This document shows, piece after piece, positions 27,091-35,468 of a stretch of DNA of 64,000 nt (position 1 is the first letter of the stretch; the number at the start of each line of letters is the position of its first letter). The DNA is from JAHDDW01 sp964648795 (GTDB taxonomy: Bacteria; Actinomycetota; Acidimicrobiia; Acidimicrobiales; SZUA-35). The DNA lies in contig CAZYMB010000007.1 of NCBI GenBank assembly GCA_964648795.1, positions 1 through 64,000 on the forward strand. Direction: 5' to 3'. The notes below the pieces were generated by a model. The model was not told where the DNA came from and searched no databases. It worked only from the letters and a program-made list of their open reading frames with translations. Both the position numbers and the translations under genes were made by a program.

Positions 27091-28347
27091 ATGCGGCGTC
27101 TATTAGTGGCTCTGGCCATGATCTTTGCATTCTTAGTTGGTACTGCCTGGTATGTAGTTACAAGTCCCGATTCACGGGTCGCAGATGGCACTTTGGATAC
27201 TGAAGAGGTAGTTACCTCCCAAGATGACCAGGACGTTGCCGCTCCAACCACACTGCCAGAGCGACAAGAATTAAACGCAGCAGATCTAACTTCACCTGAA
27301 GCAGAGACTAGCAATGATGGGACTACAGGCGAATCAAGTATCGACGAGCCCAATACAGAACCAGCTTCCTCAACTACAGAACCAAGTTTCAACGATGCCG
27401 AAAATTCTGATGTAACTACCCCACCGACAAACACTGACGAAACTACTCCTTCTGCGACTACTGCTGGCAACACACCAACGCCAGTTATCTTGAATCGCCC
27501 ATACGTGTTGCCCGATCAGACTGGAACACGTATTGCGGCGTCTGATCTTCGAGCCGTTGGCTCTAGAAGCAGTCTTACCTACGTGGTCGATACGCCGGGG
27601 GCTGTTATTAGTGGACTCGATATCGAAGGTTGCGTAGTCGTAGAGGTCGACAATGTCACAATTCAAGATTCACGTATCACTTGCCGTGCAGACCGCTCGG
27701 ATCGAGTTAGCGGAATCGAAATACCCGATGGAGTAACGGGCGTCAATATTGTGAACAACACCATTGCCTGCACTTCAACCGGAACGGCTGTTGCGCCTTG
27801 CACATCAGGTATCAGAGGCTCTAGCTTTACTGCCTCATTCAACAATATCTCGGGTGGAGTTAATGGAATCCTAGCTATTGGCCCACGTGTCACCGCTAGC
27901 AATAACTACATTCACTCACTTAAAGCGGGCGTCGACCAGTTTCAAACAGGTGGTCAGTCATTTAATAATGGACTGCGCAGCTTTGGCGGAACCAACATTG
28001 TTTTCCAAGGCAACTATCTCGAAGGTAGCGCCGGAACAATCCATGCAGTCTTTGTCCAGCCAGAGGACCTCGGCGGCGGTGGCAACACTCCGAATGCAAT
28101 TGTCCAAGACAATTTCATAACTGGCGACTGGGACAAGGGTATAAATTGTCGCTCACATTCAGGCAATACATTTAGGATCGATTGTGATGTCGAAGGCAAC
28201 ATCATCTCTGCTACTTTACCGGGCAACCTCATAGAGATTCAGACACGCCAAACTAGTAGCCTTGCCTGCAACACTTTGGTAGGCGGCGGGTTCGTAGCTT
28301 CGTCACAGATCTCTGGCGCTACTCAAAGAACCACAGGCTGTCGTTAA
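27091..28347 (+). CDS. Secreted or anchored right-handed beta-helix protein (paralog 1)
   Basis: 418 residues from ATG 27091 (a TTG at 27085 is the alternative). An N-terminal hydrophobic segment (MRRLLVALAMIFAFLVGTAW) acts as signal or anchor. A threonine/serine/proline/acid-rich linker covers about 25-130. A parallel beta-helix domain follows, with ladders such as VEVDNVTIQDSRITC, VNIVNNTIAC and NIVFQGNYLEGSA. Such domains occur in polysaccharide lyases and phage or surface proteins; no lyase active site is evident. Scattered cysteines suggest disulfides outside the cell. It shares many motifs with the gene at 31283. Its stop codon shares bases with the stop of rnc on the other strand. The function is unknown. 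Confidence 0.82.
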   Translation: MRRLLVALAMIFAFLVGTAWYVVTSPDSRVADGTLDTEEVVTSQDDQDVAAPTTLPERQELNAADLTSPEAETSNDGTTGESSIDEPNTEPASSTTEPSFNDAENSDVTTPPTNTDETTPSATTAGNTPTPVILNRPYVLPDQTGTRIAASDLRAVGSRSSLTYVVDTPGAVISGLDIEGCVVVEVDNVTIQDSRITCRADRSDRVSGIEIPDGVTGVNIVNNTIACTSTGTAVAPCTSGIRGSSFTASFNNISGGVNGILAIGPRVTASNNYIHSLKAGVDQFQTGGQSFNNGLRSFGGTNIVFQGNYLEGSAGTIHAVFVQPEDLGGGGNTPNAIVQDNFITGDWDKGINCRSHSGNTFRIDCDVEGNIISATLPGNLIEIQTRQTSSLACNTLVGGGFVASSQISGATQRTTGCR

Positions 28348-29024
28348 GGGTTCTGTAGTTTCTCCAGCACTACTTCGGCAGCGGCTTGTTCTGCTCTTTT
28401 CTTTGAGGTACCTTCGCCTTCGCCATATAGTTCAGAACCGATGTAAGTCTTAGCGATAAACGATCGATCATGGTCAGGTCCTTGACCAGTAATTTCATAT
28501 CTAGGGCTAGGCAAGTCATTTGATGCAGCTAACTCTTGCAGCTTGGTTTTATAATCTGCTCCACCTGGTTCTAGAGCAGCTGATTCGATTAGCTGTACAG
28601 TCAGAGCTAAGACTACGTCTCTTGCATGGTCCCAGCCAGCGTCGGTGTAGACCGAGCCAATTAAGGCTTCGACAGTATCAGCCAGGATAGAGGGCTTTTC
28701 TCTGCCACCTGATTGATCTTCACCGTTGCCTAGTAAGAGGTGCTGACCGACTTCTAGGTTGTGCGCTATCTGAGCCAACGATTCTGTGTTAACAACTGAT
28801 GCCCTTAGCTTGGCGAGCTTGCCTTCAGGTAACTGCGGATAGTTAGCAAAGATGTAACCTGTAACGGCTAAGCCTAGGACTGAGTCGCCGAGGAACTCGA
28901 GTCGCTCGTTAGATTCGACACCTTCGTTTTCAGCGCAGTAACTGCGGTGCGCTAATGCGTGAGATAGCAAAGTTGTATCCGAGTAAGTGTGACCTAGCCG
29001 GTCTGCCAACTCACTTAGACTCAC
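28344..29024 (-). CDS. rnc: Ribonuclease III
   Basis: 226 residues. Cuts double-stranded RNA, including rRNA precursors. The signature ESNERLEFLGDSVLGLAV lies near residue 40. The second acidic pair is in ILADTVEALIGSVYTDAG. The double-stranded-RNA-binding domain fills about 150-226 (DYKTKLQELAASNDLPSPRYE and KKRAEQAAAEVVLEKL). Start is GTG 29024, directly abutting the TAA of acpP (TAAGTG), so translation is probably coupled. In family order rnc is followed by fpg and smc; here the first beta-helix gene is placed between them on the other strand. Confidence 0.96.
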   Translation of the reverse strand: MSLSELADRLGHTYSDTTLLSHALAHRSYCAENEGVESNERLEFLGDSVLGLAVTGYIFANYPQLPEGKLAKLRASVVNTESLAQIAHNLEVGQHLLLGNGEDQSGGREKPSILADTVEALIGSVYTDAGWDHARDVVLALTVQLIESAALEPGGADYKTKLQELAASNDLPSPRYEITGQGPDHDRSFIAKTYIGSELYGEGEGTSKKRAEQAAAEVVLEKLQNP

Positions 29025-29291
29025 TTATGCCTGTGCCTTGAATCTTTCTTCGACGTAGTCAACTGCGTCTCGAACACTTTTGAGCTCTTGCAGGTCTTCG
29101 TCTTGAATGCGGAAGCCTTCTAGTTTGTCTTTCAGCTCGTCTTCGAGTGCTTCGACTAGCTCAATCAGAGCTAGCGAGTCAGCCTCGAGATCATCAGCAA
29201 AGGAGTCGGTTTCATTGATGCTGGCCGACTCCACTTCCAAAATGTCAGCTAGTCGATCCCGTACCAGAGTAAGAATTTCTTGTCGTTGCAT
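29025..29291 (-). CDS. acpP: Acyl carrier protein
   Basis: 88 residues. Carries growing fatty acyl chains on a phosphopantetheine arm. The attachment serine is in DLEADSLALIELVEAL (about residue 40), where most bacteria have DSLDxVEL. The protein is strongly acidic, as expected, and slightly long at both ends. It lies between plsX and rnc, matching the common plsX-acp-rnc order for linking lipid synthesis to RNA processing genes. Start is ATG 29291; no strong ribosome-binding site is seen. Confidence 0.93.
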   Translation of the reverse strand: MQRQEILTLVRDRLADILEVESASINETDSFADDLEADSLALIELVEALEDELKDKLEGFRIQDEDLQELKSVRDAVDYVEERFKAQA

Positions 29292-29345
29292 AATCTGAGC
29301 TTTCTACTAAACCCTCATATATAGAGTCAGATTGGTTGGACTGAC

Positions 29346-30302
29346 TTAAGCCAGTTCCGTTCTTTGTACATCAACCATATCAAGGCTTAGCAATTCATTT
29401 GCTGTCCTTATTGTATTTGCAATAGCTTGGGGGCTAGAAGAGCCGTGGGCGATCATTGAAATATGCTTGAGTCCTAGCAGTACCCCTGTCCCTACAGTTA
29501 CTGGATCATACTTTTTGAACATAGGAACTACTGCTTCACGAGCACCACCTATGTCTTGCAGGTAGGCGTTTGTTTCTTGTTTGAACAGTTCAAACATTCC
29601 TTCAAGTGACTTTAAGACAACATTTCCTGTGAATCCGTCGGCGATGACGACATCGACTGATCCGTCGAGGAAATCGTGGCCTTCTATGTTGCCAATGAAG
29701 TCTGCCCCAACTGTGCTCCAGTCTGTTTTTTCTGCGAGCTGGCATGTCTCTTTAATAAGAGCATTGCCTTTACCTGCTTCTTCTCCAATGGTTAGGACGC
29801 CCAGGCGAGGCTTTTCGATGCCGTAGCGGCGACGCTGATAAATTGTGCCCAGCTTGCCAAATTGAATGAGCCATGGAGCTTTGCAGTCTGCGTTGGCGCC
29901 GGTGTCAACAAGAGTGGTTGGTGTGTCTGTAATTGTGGGAAATGGAACCGCTATGGTCGGGCGGCTAACGCCTTTGATACGACCGAGTTTTAGTAGTGAA
30001 GACGCTAGGGCTGCACCAGTGTTGCCGGCGCTAATTACAGCTGAGGCGTGCCCATCTGCTACAAGTTTGTTGGCGACAACTACGGATGAGTCTTTTTTGG
30101 CTCGGACTGCGCTGGCTGGTTCGTCGCCCATCTCGATTACTTCGCTGCTCGCGACAATTGGCAAGTCAGTTAGTGATGAGAGGCGAGCCTCGTCACCGAC
30201 AAGAACTACAGGTAAACCTTCTTTTGTGGCAAGCTCTGCGCCTGTGACTATGTCGTCGGGGGCTTTGTCCCCACCCATTGCGTCAACTGCTATTGGCAGC
30301 AT
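29346..30302 (-). CDS. plsX: Phosphate acyltransferase PlsX
   Basis: 318 residues. Makes acyl phosphate from acyl-ACP for the first step of phospholipid synthesis, at the membrane surface. It starts with the family signature IAVDAMGGDKAPDDIV. Other conserved runs are ISAGNTGAALASSLLKLGRI, VDTGANADCKAPWLIQFG, NIEGHDFLDGSVDVVIADGFTGNVVLKSLEG and GVLLGLKHISMIAHGSSSP. Start is ATG 30302, six bases after the stop of rpmF, so the two are one transcript. It is followed by acpP, whose product supplies its substrate. Confidence 0.96.
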   Translation of the reverse strand: MLPIAVDAMGGDKAPDDIVTGAELATKEGLPVVLVGDEARLSSLTDLPIVASSEVIEMGDEPASAVRAKKDSSVVVANKLVADGHASAVISAGNTGAALASSLLKLGRIKGVSRPTIAVPFPTITDTPTTLVDTGANADCKAPWLIQFGKLGTIYQRRRYGIEKPRLGVLTIGEEAGKGNALIKETCQLAEKTDWSTVGADFIGNIEGHDFLDGSVDVVIADGFTGNVVLKSLEGMFELFKQETNAYLQDIGGAREAVVPMFKKYDPVTVGTGVLLGLKHISMIAHGSSSPQAIANTIRTANELLSLDMVDVQRTELA

Positions 30303-30308
30303 GATTGA

Positions 30309-30491
30309 CTAGGCTTCAGCAGATACGGCCGAACGACCTCTGTAAACACCGCAAGCATCGCATACTCGGTGTGGACGCTTGATAGCCCCACAGTTCTCAC
30401 AAGTACCTGCAGCACCACGAGCTAGTGGCCAAGAAGACGCCCTTCTTGAGCGGGTTTTCATCTTCGACTTCTTTTTCTTTGGAACTGCCAT
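30309..30491 (-). CDS. rpmF: 50S ribosomal protein L32
   Basis: 60 residues. It begins MAVPKKKKSKMKTRSRRASS, typical of L32. Two CxxC pairs (CENCGAIKRPHRVCDACG) make this the zinc-binding C+ form. Start is ATG 30491 with AAAGG upstream at good spacing. The rpmF-plsX neighbourhood is widely conserved. Confidence 0.97.
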   Translation of the reverse strand: MAVPKKKKSKMKTRSRRASSWPLARGAAGTCENCGAIKRPHRVCDACGVYRGRSAVSAEA

Positions 30492-30542
30492 TGTCTTTAC
30501 CTTTAAGAAACTGTCTAATCTCGACCTGCTTATGCTAGCGGC

Positions 30543-30557
30543 GAACCCGACGGGTTC
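30543..30557. promoter_or_regulatory. Short perfect hairpin between yceD and rpmF
   Basis: GAACCC and GGGTTC flank a three-base loop, in the 88 bases ahead of rpmF. It has no T-run in the leftward direction, so it is more likely a leader or processing hairpin than a terminator. Confidence 0.3.
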
Positions 30558-30579
30558 CTACGAGCAAATGCTACGGATT

Positions 30580-31104
30580 TCAGTCAAACTTGAGGTCTTT
30601 GAGGGCGTCCCAGCGGGGGTCTGCTGGTTTGTTGGCTGCTAGCTCTTCTTCGGTTTGGGTTGGATACTCTTCTGGCGCTGGGCCAGCACATCCTTCTTTG
30701 CACAAAGGAGCCAGCGGCAATGAGAATGCTATTGCTTCTACCACTATTGGTAGCAAGTCAACGTGGACTCCGTCGAAGTCGATTATGTCTGAGTCTTCTG
30801 GAGCGTTTTCTTGCAAGATTTCGTCGATCGTGGTTTTTTGTTCGGACACGATGTCTTCTAGACAACGACGACACGACGACTTCCAGAAGAAATTGATCTC
30901 TCCGAAGACGGTTAGGCCATGCTCTATAGACGTGAGAGTGAGTTGACCTTTGACGTCACCACCGGCAGTTGAGTCAATGACTTTAACTTCGTCGAGCACA
31001 ATGTCGACGTTAACCGTTTGGGTTGCCCCCAGGCGCTTACGTATCTCGGATACATTTATGCGTAGATCGGTTGCGGCTTTACGCCCACTCTTGGTTTCAC
31101 TCAC
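30580..31104 (-). CDS. yceD: DUF177 (YceD-like) protein, 23S rRNA accumulation factor family
   Basis: 174 residues. The family is encoded next to rpmF in most bacteria and is needed for normal 23S rRNA levels; the biochemistry is unclear. The core shows INVSEIRKRLGATQ, then LTSIEHGLTVFGEINFFWKSSCRRCLEDI with the conserved CxxC, and a second cysteine group ALCKEGCAGPAPE near the C-terminus. Start is GTG 31104, supported by TACAAT six bases upstream. It is the first gene of the yceD-rpmF-plsX-acpP-rnc run. Confidence 0.88.
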   Translation of the reverse strand: MSETKSGRKAATDLRINVSEIRKRLGATQTVNVDIVLDEVKVIDSTAGGDVKGQLTLTSIEHGLTVFGEINFFWKSSCRRCLEDIVSEQKTTIDEILQENAPEDSDIIDFDGVHVDLLPIVVEAIAFSLPLAPLCKEGCAGPAPEEYPTQTEEELAANKPADPRWDALKDLKFD

Positions 31105-31110
31105 CAGATT

Positions 31111-31116
31111 ATTGTA
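31111..31116 (-). promoter_or_regulatory. Predicted -10 box of yceD operon
   Basis: TACAAT, six bases before GTG 31104. This should drive the whole yceD to rnc run. Confidence 0.5.
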
Positions 31117-31282
31117 TCTGAGGCTAGCGAGGACTTTGCCTTGAATTTAGTGGCTACTCTGTCTATGACAGCCCCTCACGGCCGTTTTCAGTCTGGTTCA
31201 TGCGTGGACAACTCAAGAAACGCCTTATTAGCGTCGATCACCTATTTGAGGCGAGAACACAAGCTAAAGATGGATCGGGCGA

Positions 31283-32584
31283 TTGTTAATCAGAATTAGG
31301 CGTATCTTCAGAAAAACAAGACGACGCACTGTTCTTGCTGTGATTACAGGCCTACTTGCGTGTTCTCTAGGTTTAGGTTGGTTTGTAGGCATTAACCCAG
31401 AAACTCGTGAGCTAGAAATAGGATTTAATCCTGAATACAGTTTGACAGGACGAACCCTAAACTTTGCAGCCACAAACATAGGGCTACCACAGATAATCGG
31501 AGATTCATCAGACTCTCCAACTGAATTAGCGTTCGAAGACCAAGATACACAAACTCCAGACTCGACTCGCAACACAACAGCCAGGCAGCCAACCGCTGAG
31601 GTGACTATTCAACAAGCTCGCAGCTCGAATTCGACAGACACAACGTCTACCTCAAACACTACGGTAGCGCCAACTGCGACTACAACAGGTACAAGCCGGA
31701 CTGTAACGCCCAGGTCATCATCTAGCTCTCCTCAAACTTCAACCAACACAAATTCGCCAACAACTGCTTCTAACAACGCTCCAACGATCACCAGGCCTCC
31801 TAGCTCACTTCCCTACGTGCTCCCCTCAGAGACTGGAGTGCTGCAACCCATTTCTTCACTGCAAAGCGTTTCAGCAAATTTCGGAGACTACTACAAGGTC
31901 ACTACTGACGGACAGGTACTTGAAGGCCTCAACATCGACGCTTGCCTACTTATTGAGGCAGACAATGTCATAGTAAGAAACTCTCAAATTCGTTGTAATG
32001 CTCAACGCAAGACCATTATCAATATAGGACGGGGATTTACTGGCACAGAGGTTACTCAAAACACCCTTATTTGCGTTACACGAGACTGCCCTGAAGGAAT
32101 TGCGGGAACTGACTTTGAAGCAAGCTACAACGATATTTCAGATGTTGTTGCCGGAATCGAAAGCCGCGGAGACAACGTGGCAGCAACTCGCAACTATATA
32201 CATGACGTCCAAAACGGAATATTCCCAATTGCGCTACGTGGTGCTGGGGGTTCAGGTCTGATCTTTGACGGAAACTATATACAAGGATCAGCAGCGTTAG
32301 GCCACGCTATATTCATTCAACCTGAGCTACACCTTAATACGCCGTCGCCTGATGCTTTGGTGACAAACAACTACATCACTGGCAATAGCATGTGGCAACC
32401 AATTTCTTGCCAACAACACCAAAACCTTATGAACGGTTGCACTGTAAACAGAAACTTTATCGATTCAACACAGAACTTTTCCCTGATCTTTCTTGATACA
32501 GATGGGTCCAATAGCGCTAACGGAAACGTCTACTTGGATGGCAAAACCCCAATCCCAAGCTCCCGGATCCTTATCATCAATTAG
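31283..32584 (+). CDS. Secreted or anchored right-handed beta-helix protein (paralog 2)
   Basis: 433 residues from TTG 31283, the only start that keeps the N-terminal basic region (RIRRIFRKTRRRT) and hydrophobic segment (VLAVITGLLACSLGLGWFVG). The start signal is weak. A long serine/threonine-rich linker (about 85-175) could be a glycosylated stalk. The beta-helix domain then matches paralog 1 motif by motif: YVLPSETG, GLNIDACLLIEADNVIVRNSQIRC, ASYNDIS, NYIHDV, GNYIQGSA, HAIFIQPE, NNYITGN. It is separated from paralog 1 only by the rnc to yceD block, which runs the other way. It ends three bases before the SepIVA-like gene's stop. The function is unknown. Confidence 0.78.
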   Translation: MLIRIRRIFRKTRRRTVLAVITGLLACSLGLGWFVGINPETRELEIGFNPEYSLTGRTLNFAATNIGLPQIIGDSSDSPTELAFEDQDTQTPDSTRNTTARQPTAEVTIQQARSSNSTDTTSTSNTTVAPTATTTGTSRTVTPRSSSSSPQTSTNTNSPTTASNNAPTITRPPSSLPYVLPSETGVLQPISSLQSVSANFGDYYKVTTDGQVLEGLNIDACLLIEADNVIVRNSQIRCNAQRKTIINIGRGFTGTEVTQNTLICVTRDCPEGIAGTDFEASYNDISDVVAGIESRGDNVAATRNYIHDVQNGIFPIALRGAGGSGLIFDGNYIQGSAALGHAIFIQPELHLNTPSPDALVTNNYITGNSMWQPISCQQHQNLMNGCTVNRNFIDSTQNFSLIFLDTDGSNSANGNVYLDGKTPIPSSRILIIN

Positions 32585-32587
32585 CTT

Positions 32588-33289
32588 CTACTTAAACATG
32601 CGGCGCTGAACTGCCCGCAGATCAATCCGCTCTACAGAAGCTAAAGCTGCACCCTCATCGCTTGGTATCTCTTCAGGCGAATAACCAGCTGGAATGCCAG
32701 CTGAGCTTGACTCCTCTGGCGATAGGAGCTTCTCACGGCCCCTTTGCATGGTTTCTAGAGTCTTTCCAAGTACTGATTCAATGGCTTCTAAGCGACTCGA
32801 GCAGAATTCTTCTGTTTGGCGCTTCATAAGATTAGCTTCATCGGTTGCTTGGTCAAGTATCTCTCGAGCTCTAACCTCGGCTGCTGCCACAATCTGCTCC
32901 CGTTCAACCATACGAACGACTTGCTTGCGACCTTCGGCAATTAGATCAGCGTGTTCTTGTTGAGCTTTGGCCACAAAGTCGTCTCGTTCTTTTAGGAGCC
33001 AGCGTGCAGCACGAAGTTCTTCTGGCAACTTGTCTTGCACCTGTTCTAGGATTTCAAGCAGTTCGTCTCGGTTGACTTTGACTGTTGCCGACATTGGGAG
33101 TGGTCTTGCTTCGGCCAAAATGTCGACAACTTCTGAAATCATGTCCTCGACTTCTGGAATCGAATAACGGTCGGGAATCCGTTCTTGATTGTCGAAACCT
33201 TTATCGAAGAAACCAGGTTCGTTTAACAGATCTGTCTCAGCAGATACATCTACTTCGAGACCTAAATCCAGCTCTCTTTGAGTTCCCAT
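32588..33289 (-). CDS. SepIVA/DivIVA-like coiled-coil protein
   Basis: 233 residues, mostly predicted coiled coil from about 55 to 200 (for example AKAQQEHADLIAEGRKQVVR and ARAREILDQATDEANLMKRQ in part). In mycobacteria the gene beside the DUF177 gene encodes SepIVA, a DivIVA-family septation factor, and gene order here agrees. The N-terminus lacks the classical DivIVA lipid-binding start, so the family call leans on context and coiled-coil content. Start is ATG 33289 with AAGGG upstream. It likely acts in septation or polar growth by family inference. Confidence 0.6.
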   Translation of the reverse strand: MGTQRELDLGLEVDVSAETDLLNEPGFFDKGFDNQERIPDRYSIPEVEDMISEVVDILAEARPLPMSATVKVNRDELLEILEQVQDKLPEELRAARWLLKERDDFVAKAQQEHADLIAEGRKQVVRMVEREQIVAAAEVRAREILDQATDEANLMKRQTEEFCSSRLEAIESVLGKTLETMQRGREKLLSPEESSSAGIPAGYSPEEIPSDEGAALASVERIDLRAVQRRMFK

Positions 33290-33325
33290 TCGCGGCCCTT
33301 TTGGTTAAACCAATGCGTGTATATT

Positions 33326-33796
33326 TCAGCCATTTAAATGACTGATGACACATCCAGGCACCAGACCGGACAAGTCCCCACCCAACTCGTGGACTTGCCT
33401 GACGTATCGACTAGACATTAGTCCAAATTCTCCTACAGCTGGGATCAATACAGTAGGAACTTCGGGGGCTTGAGTCTGGTTAATGGCACTTTGTGCCTGT
33501 TCATCTGCGAAATCAGTAGAGTTACGCACTCCTTTGATGATTGCATCCGCGTCATTCCATTTAGCTGCAGCAGTAGTAAGGCCATCAAATGTGACTGCAG
33601 AGACCCGAGCTAGTCCAACTTCCGTGGCTGCTTTCTCGATTAAATCGGCTCTGGCCTGAGCTGTGAGCTTTGAACTCTTGTTGTTATGAGCAGCTACGCC
33701 AAAGGTAACTACATCGAATATGAGTAAAGCCTGCCGAGCCACTTCGAGGTGACCGTTGTGGACCGGGTCAAAGGACCCTGGAAAGAACGCCTTCAT
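33326..33796 (-). CDS. coaD: Phosphopantetheine adenylyltransferase
   Basis: 156 residues. Fourth step of coenzyme A synthesis: ATP plus 4'-phosphopantetheine gives dephospho-CoA. It shows the nucleotidyltransferase HxGH in PGSFDPVHNGHLEVARQ, the GVRNSTDF run and the C-terminal SSRYVRQV (usual SSSxVRE). ATG 33796 (MKAFFPG) is chosen over ATG 33805, because TAGAAT at 33804-33809 overlaps the upstream ATG and is seven bases from the chosen one. The family normally starts right before the PGSFDP strand. Confidence 0.95.
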   Translation of the reverse strand: MKAFFPGSFDPVHNGHLEVARQALLIFDVVTFGVAAHNNKSSKLTAQARADLIEKAATEVGLARVSAVTFDGLTTAAAKWNDADAIIKGVRNSTDFADEQAQSAINQTQAPEVPTVLIPAVGEFGLMSSRYVRQVHELGGDLSGLVPGCVISHLNG

Positions 33797-33803
33797 GGTG
33801 TTC

Positions 33804-33809
33804 ATTCTA
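33804..33809 (-). promoter_or_regulatory. Predicted -10 box of coaD
   Basis: TAGAAT, seven bases before ATG 33796. It overlaps the alternative ATG 33805 and so argues against that start. Confidence 0.5.
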
Positions 33810-33832
33810 TCGGAGCCTCAAATTTCTACTAT

Positions 33833-34690
33833 TTAGACCAAAAGGAAGGCCCCTGTGATTACACCACCAGACGCCAACAGCCTACGAGGCAGATCCGAGC
33901 GTTCCTTGTAAATAAAGCTGGCAACCACGACGTTCAATAGAACAGCGATTGCTTGCAAAGGTGCCACCACGACCACTTCGCCAAGCTGGAAAGCTCTCAG
34001 TGAAAAAATTATCGTCAACGTCCAAGAAATACCTGAAACTAAGTACATCCTGGGATTAACCCGGAGTTCTCTTTGGACTTGCGGCAGCCTGGTCCTTCCC
34101 TGAAGCGCAATCAGAATAGCTGGAGCTATCAAAGTGATAGCGATATATACACTCAGGTTGAATTCTTCTGAGATTCCTACGTCAACCGTTATTGCGATCG
34201 CAAATATCAGCTGAACAAAGACTGCCAGAAGCAAATACTTGCTGTTGGCTGTTTTCGATTGGGACTTCCCAACGAAAAGCAGCGAAATAGCGCTGAGGAC
34301 GATTACAGCCCCAAGAGTCTGAGTAGCGGTAACACTTTCCCCGAAGATGACCAAGCCAAACACGAACAACAAAGCCGTATAGCCCTGGCCAATTATCGAA
34401 TAGACAGAGACATCCAGATTGCGTCTAACTGTTACTTGCAGGCGATCGTTGATCGCATAAAAAACAATTGCGACACCAAGCAAGAGGTATGTACTAATGC
34501 TGACGGGCCATTGGAAAACCATGAATGGGGCGATTACGAGTGCAGCTAGACCGGCAACCATTTGCAGGGTCACCGCTGCTGCGGATTCGTTTATAGCATT
34601 CTTGACGGCCGCCTTGTAAGACTGCAAGAAAACAACGTTAGTTATTAGATAGAGAACTAAGTTGAGCTCCCAGCTGTCTATCAAGTTCAT
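33833..34690 (-). CDS. EamA/DMT-family membrane transporter
   Basis: 285 residues with about ten hydrophobic segments in two similar halves, the drug/metabolite transporter pattern. Typical runs are FGLVIFGESVTATQTLGAVIVLSAISLLFVG (in part) at the end of the first half and AIAVLLNVVVASFIYKERSD near the end of the second. The substrate cannot be told. Start is ATG 34690; the codon lies just after the TAA of rsmD (TAAATATG), so it is probably translated from the same message. Exporter of a small metabolite is the most likely role. Confidence 0.8.
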   Translation of the reverse strand: MNLIDSWELNLVLYLITNVVFLQSYKAAVKNAINESAAAVTLQMVAGLAALVIAPFMVFQWPVSISTYLLLGVAIVFYAINDRLQVTVRRNLDVSVYSIIGQGYTALLFVFGLVIFGESVTATQTLGAVIVLSAISLLFVGKSQSKTANSKYLLLAVFVQLIFAIAITVDVGISEEFNLSVYIAITLIAPAILIALQGRTRLPQVQRELRVNPRMYLVSGISWTLTIIFSLRAFQLGEVVVVAPLQAIAVLLNVVVASFIYKERSDLPRRLLASGGVITGAFLLV

Positions 34691-34692
34691 AT

Positions 34693-35226
34693 TTACTTCG
34701 ACTCTTCTAACAGCATGTTCTTAGCGATAAAAATGTGTGCTCGACCATACTTCTTGCGTTTTACTTCTTCCCAGTCTTTGGGAAGCTCTATGTCTGATTC
34801 TGCGTGGCCGACCAAGTATTCGCACTGAGCGTGTTCGAAGATGTCTTGCCACGGGTCACTGGCATATGGCGGGTCACAGAACATCAAGTCAAACTGCTTT
34901 GGCTTAGCGATGAATGAATGCGCCGAGCCGACCACTACTGTGGCTGGCTCTGATAGGTCAAAGGTGGCAAGGTTCTGTTTGATCATGTCCGCTACTTTGC
35001 GATCTTTCTCAACAAATGTGACCGACTCCGCTCCCCTAGACAGGCACTCAATACCGAATGAGCCACTACCTGCATACACGTCGGCGACTTTGGCTCCTAC
35101 AACAAGACCCAGAGACCCTAAAGAGTTGAACAAACCCTCTTTAGCCCTATCGGTGAGCGGCCTAGTGGTGTCACGTGGTGGCAGTATTAACTTGCGTCCT
35201 TTGGCTGTGCCTGAAATAACTCTCAT
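34693..35226 (-). CDS. rsmD: 16S rRNA (guanine-966-N2) methyltransferase RsmD
   Basis: 177 residues. Methylates G966 of 16S rRNA using S-adenosylmethionine. It begins MRVISGTAKGRKLILPP, shows the SAM-binding VADVYAGSGSFGIECLSRGA, and carries the catalytic motif MFCDPPYASDPW (DPPY). The pairing with coaD is common across bacteria, here split only by the EamA gene. Start is ATG 35226 with TAGGCT six bases upstream, so the message is probably leaderless. Confidence 0.95.
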   Translation of the reverse strand: MRVISGTAKGRKLILPPRDTTRPLTDRAKEGLFNSLGSLGLVVGAKVADVYAGSGSFGIECLSRGAESVTFVEKDRKVADMIKQNLATFDLSEPATVVVGSAHSFIAKPKQFDLMFCDPPYASDPWQDIFEHAQCEYLVGHAESDIELPKDWEEVKRKKYGRAHIFIAKNMLLEESK

Positions 35227-35232
35227 GTATTG

Positions 35233-35238
35233 AGCCTA
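35233..35238 (-). promoter_or_regulatory. Predicted -10 box of rsmD
   Basis: TAGGCT, six bases before ATG 35226. Confidence 0.5.
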
Positions 35239-35267
35239 TCGTGCGCAGCTAACCACGTTAGAGACGA

Positions 35268-35273
35268 TAACTT
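35268..35273 (+). promoter_or_regulatory. Predicted -10 box of small zinc-ribbon gene
   Basis: TAACTT, seven bases before GTG 35281. Only 29 bases separate it from the oppositely directed rsmD -10 box, so the two promoters likely interfere or share control. Confidence 0.45.
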
Positions 35274-35280
35274 TGACCTT

Positions 35281-35451
35281 GTGCCCATTCCGTACCCTCA
35301 AATTACATGTGTTGATTGTGGTGGCGCCTGCTATCCGTTGGGTTGGACGCAAGAGGACGGCGAAGTACCAGATGGCTTTGTGATTCCGTATCGCTGCAGA
35401 GACTGTTTAGATCGCTGGGATGTCGTTATCGGCGAGCCGGAACAAGACTAG
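35281..35451 (+). CDS. Small zinc-ribbon protein of unknown function
   Basis: 56 residues from GTG 35281. Two CxxC pairs (CVDCGG and CRDC, about 25 residues apart) make a probable zinc ribbon; the remainder is acidic (TQEDGEVPDG, GEPEQD). A longer frame from TTG 35230 would overlap the rsmD promoter region and lacks any start signal, while the GTG is preceded by TAACTT at leaderless spacing. I do not recognise a named family. It may bind nucleic acid or another protein. It is placed between rsmD and the aminotransferase gene. Confidence 0.6.
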   Translation: MPIPYPQITCVDCGGACYPLGWTQEDGEVPDGFVIPYRCRDCLDRWDVVIGEPEQD

Positions 35452-35468
35452 CCGCCGTTCACTTTGGC

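Noticed and set aside
31270..31299. Nine-codon ATG frame before beta-helix paralog 2
   Set aside because: No ribosome-binding site or -10 box, and it ends inside the basic N-terminal region of the larger gene.
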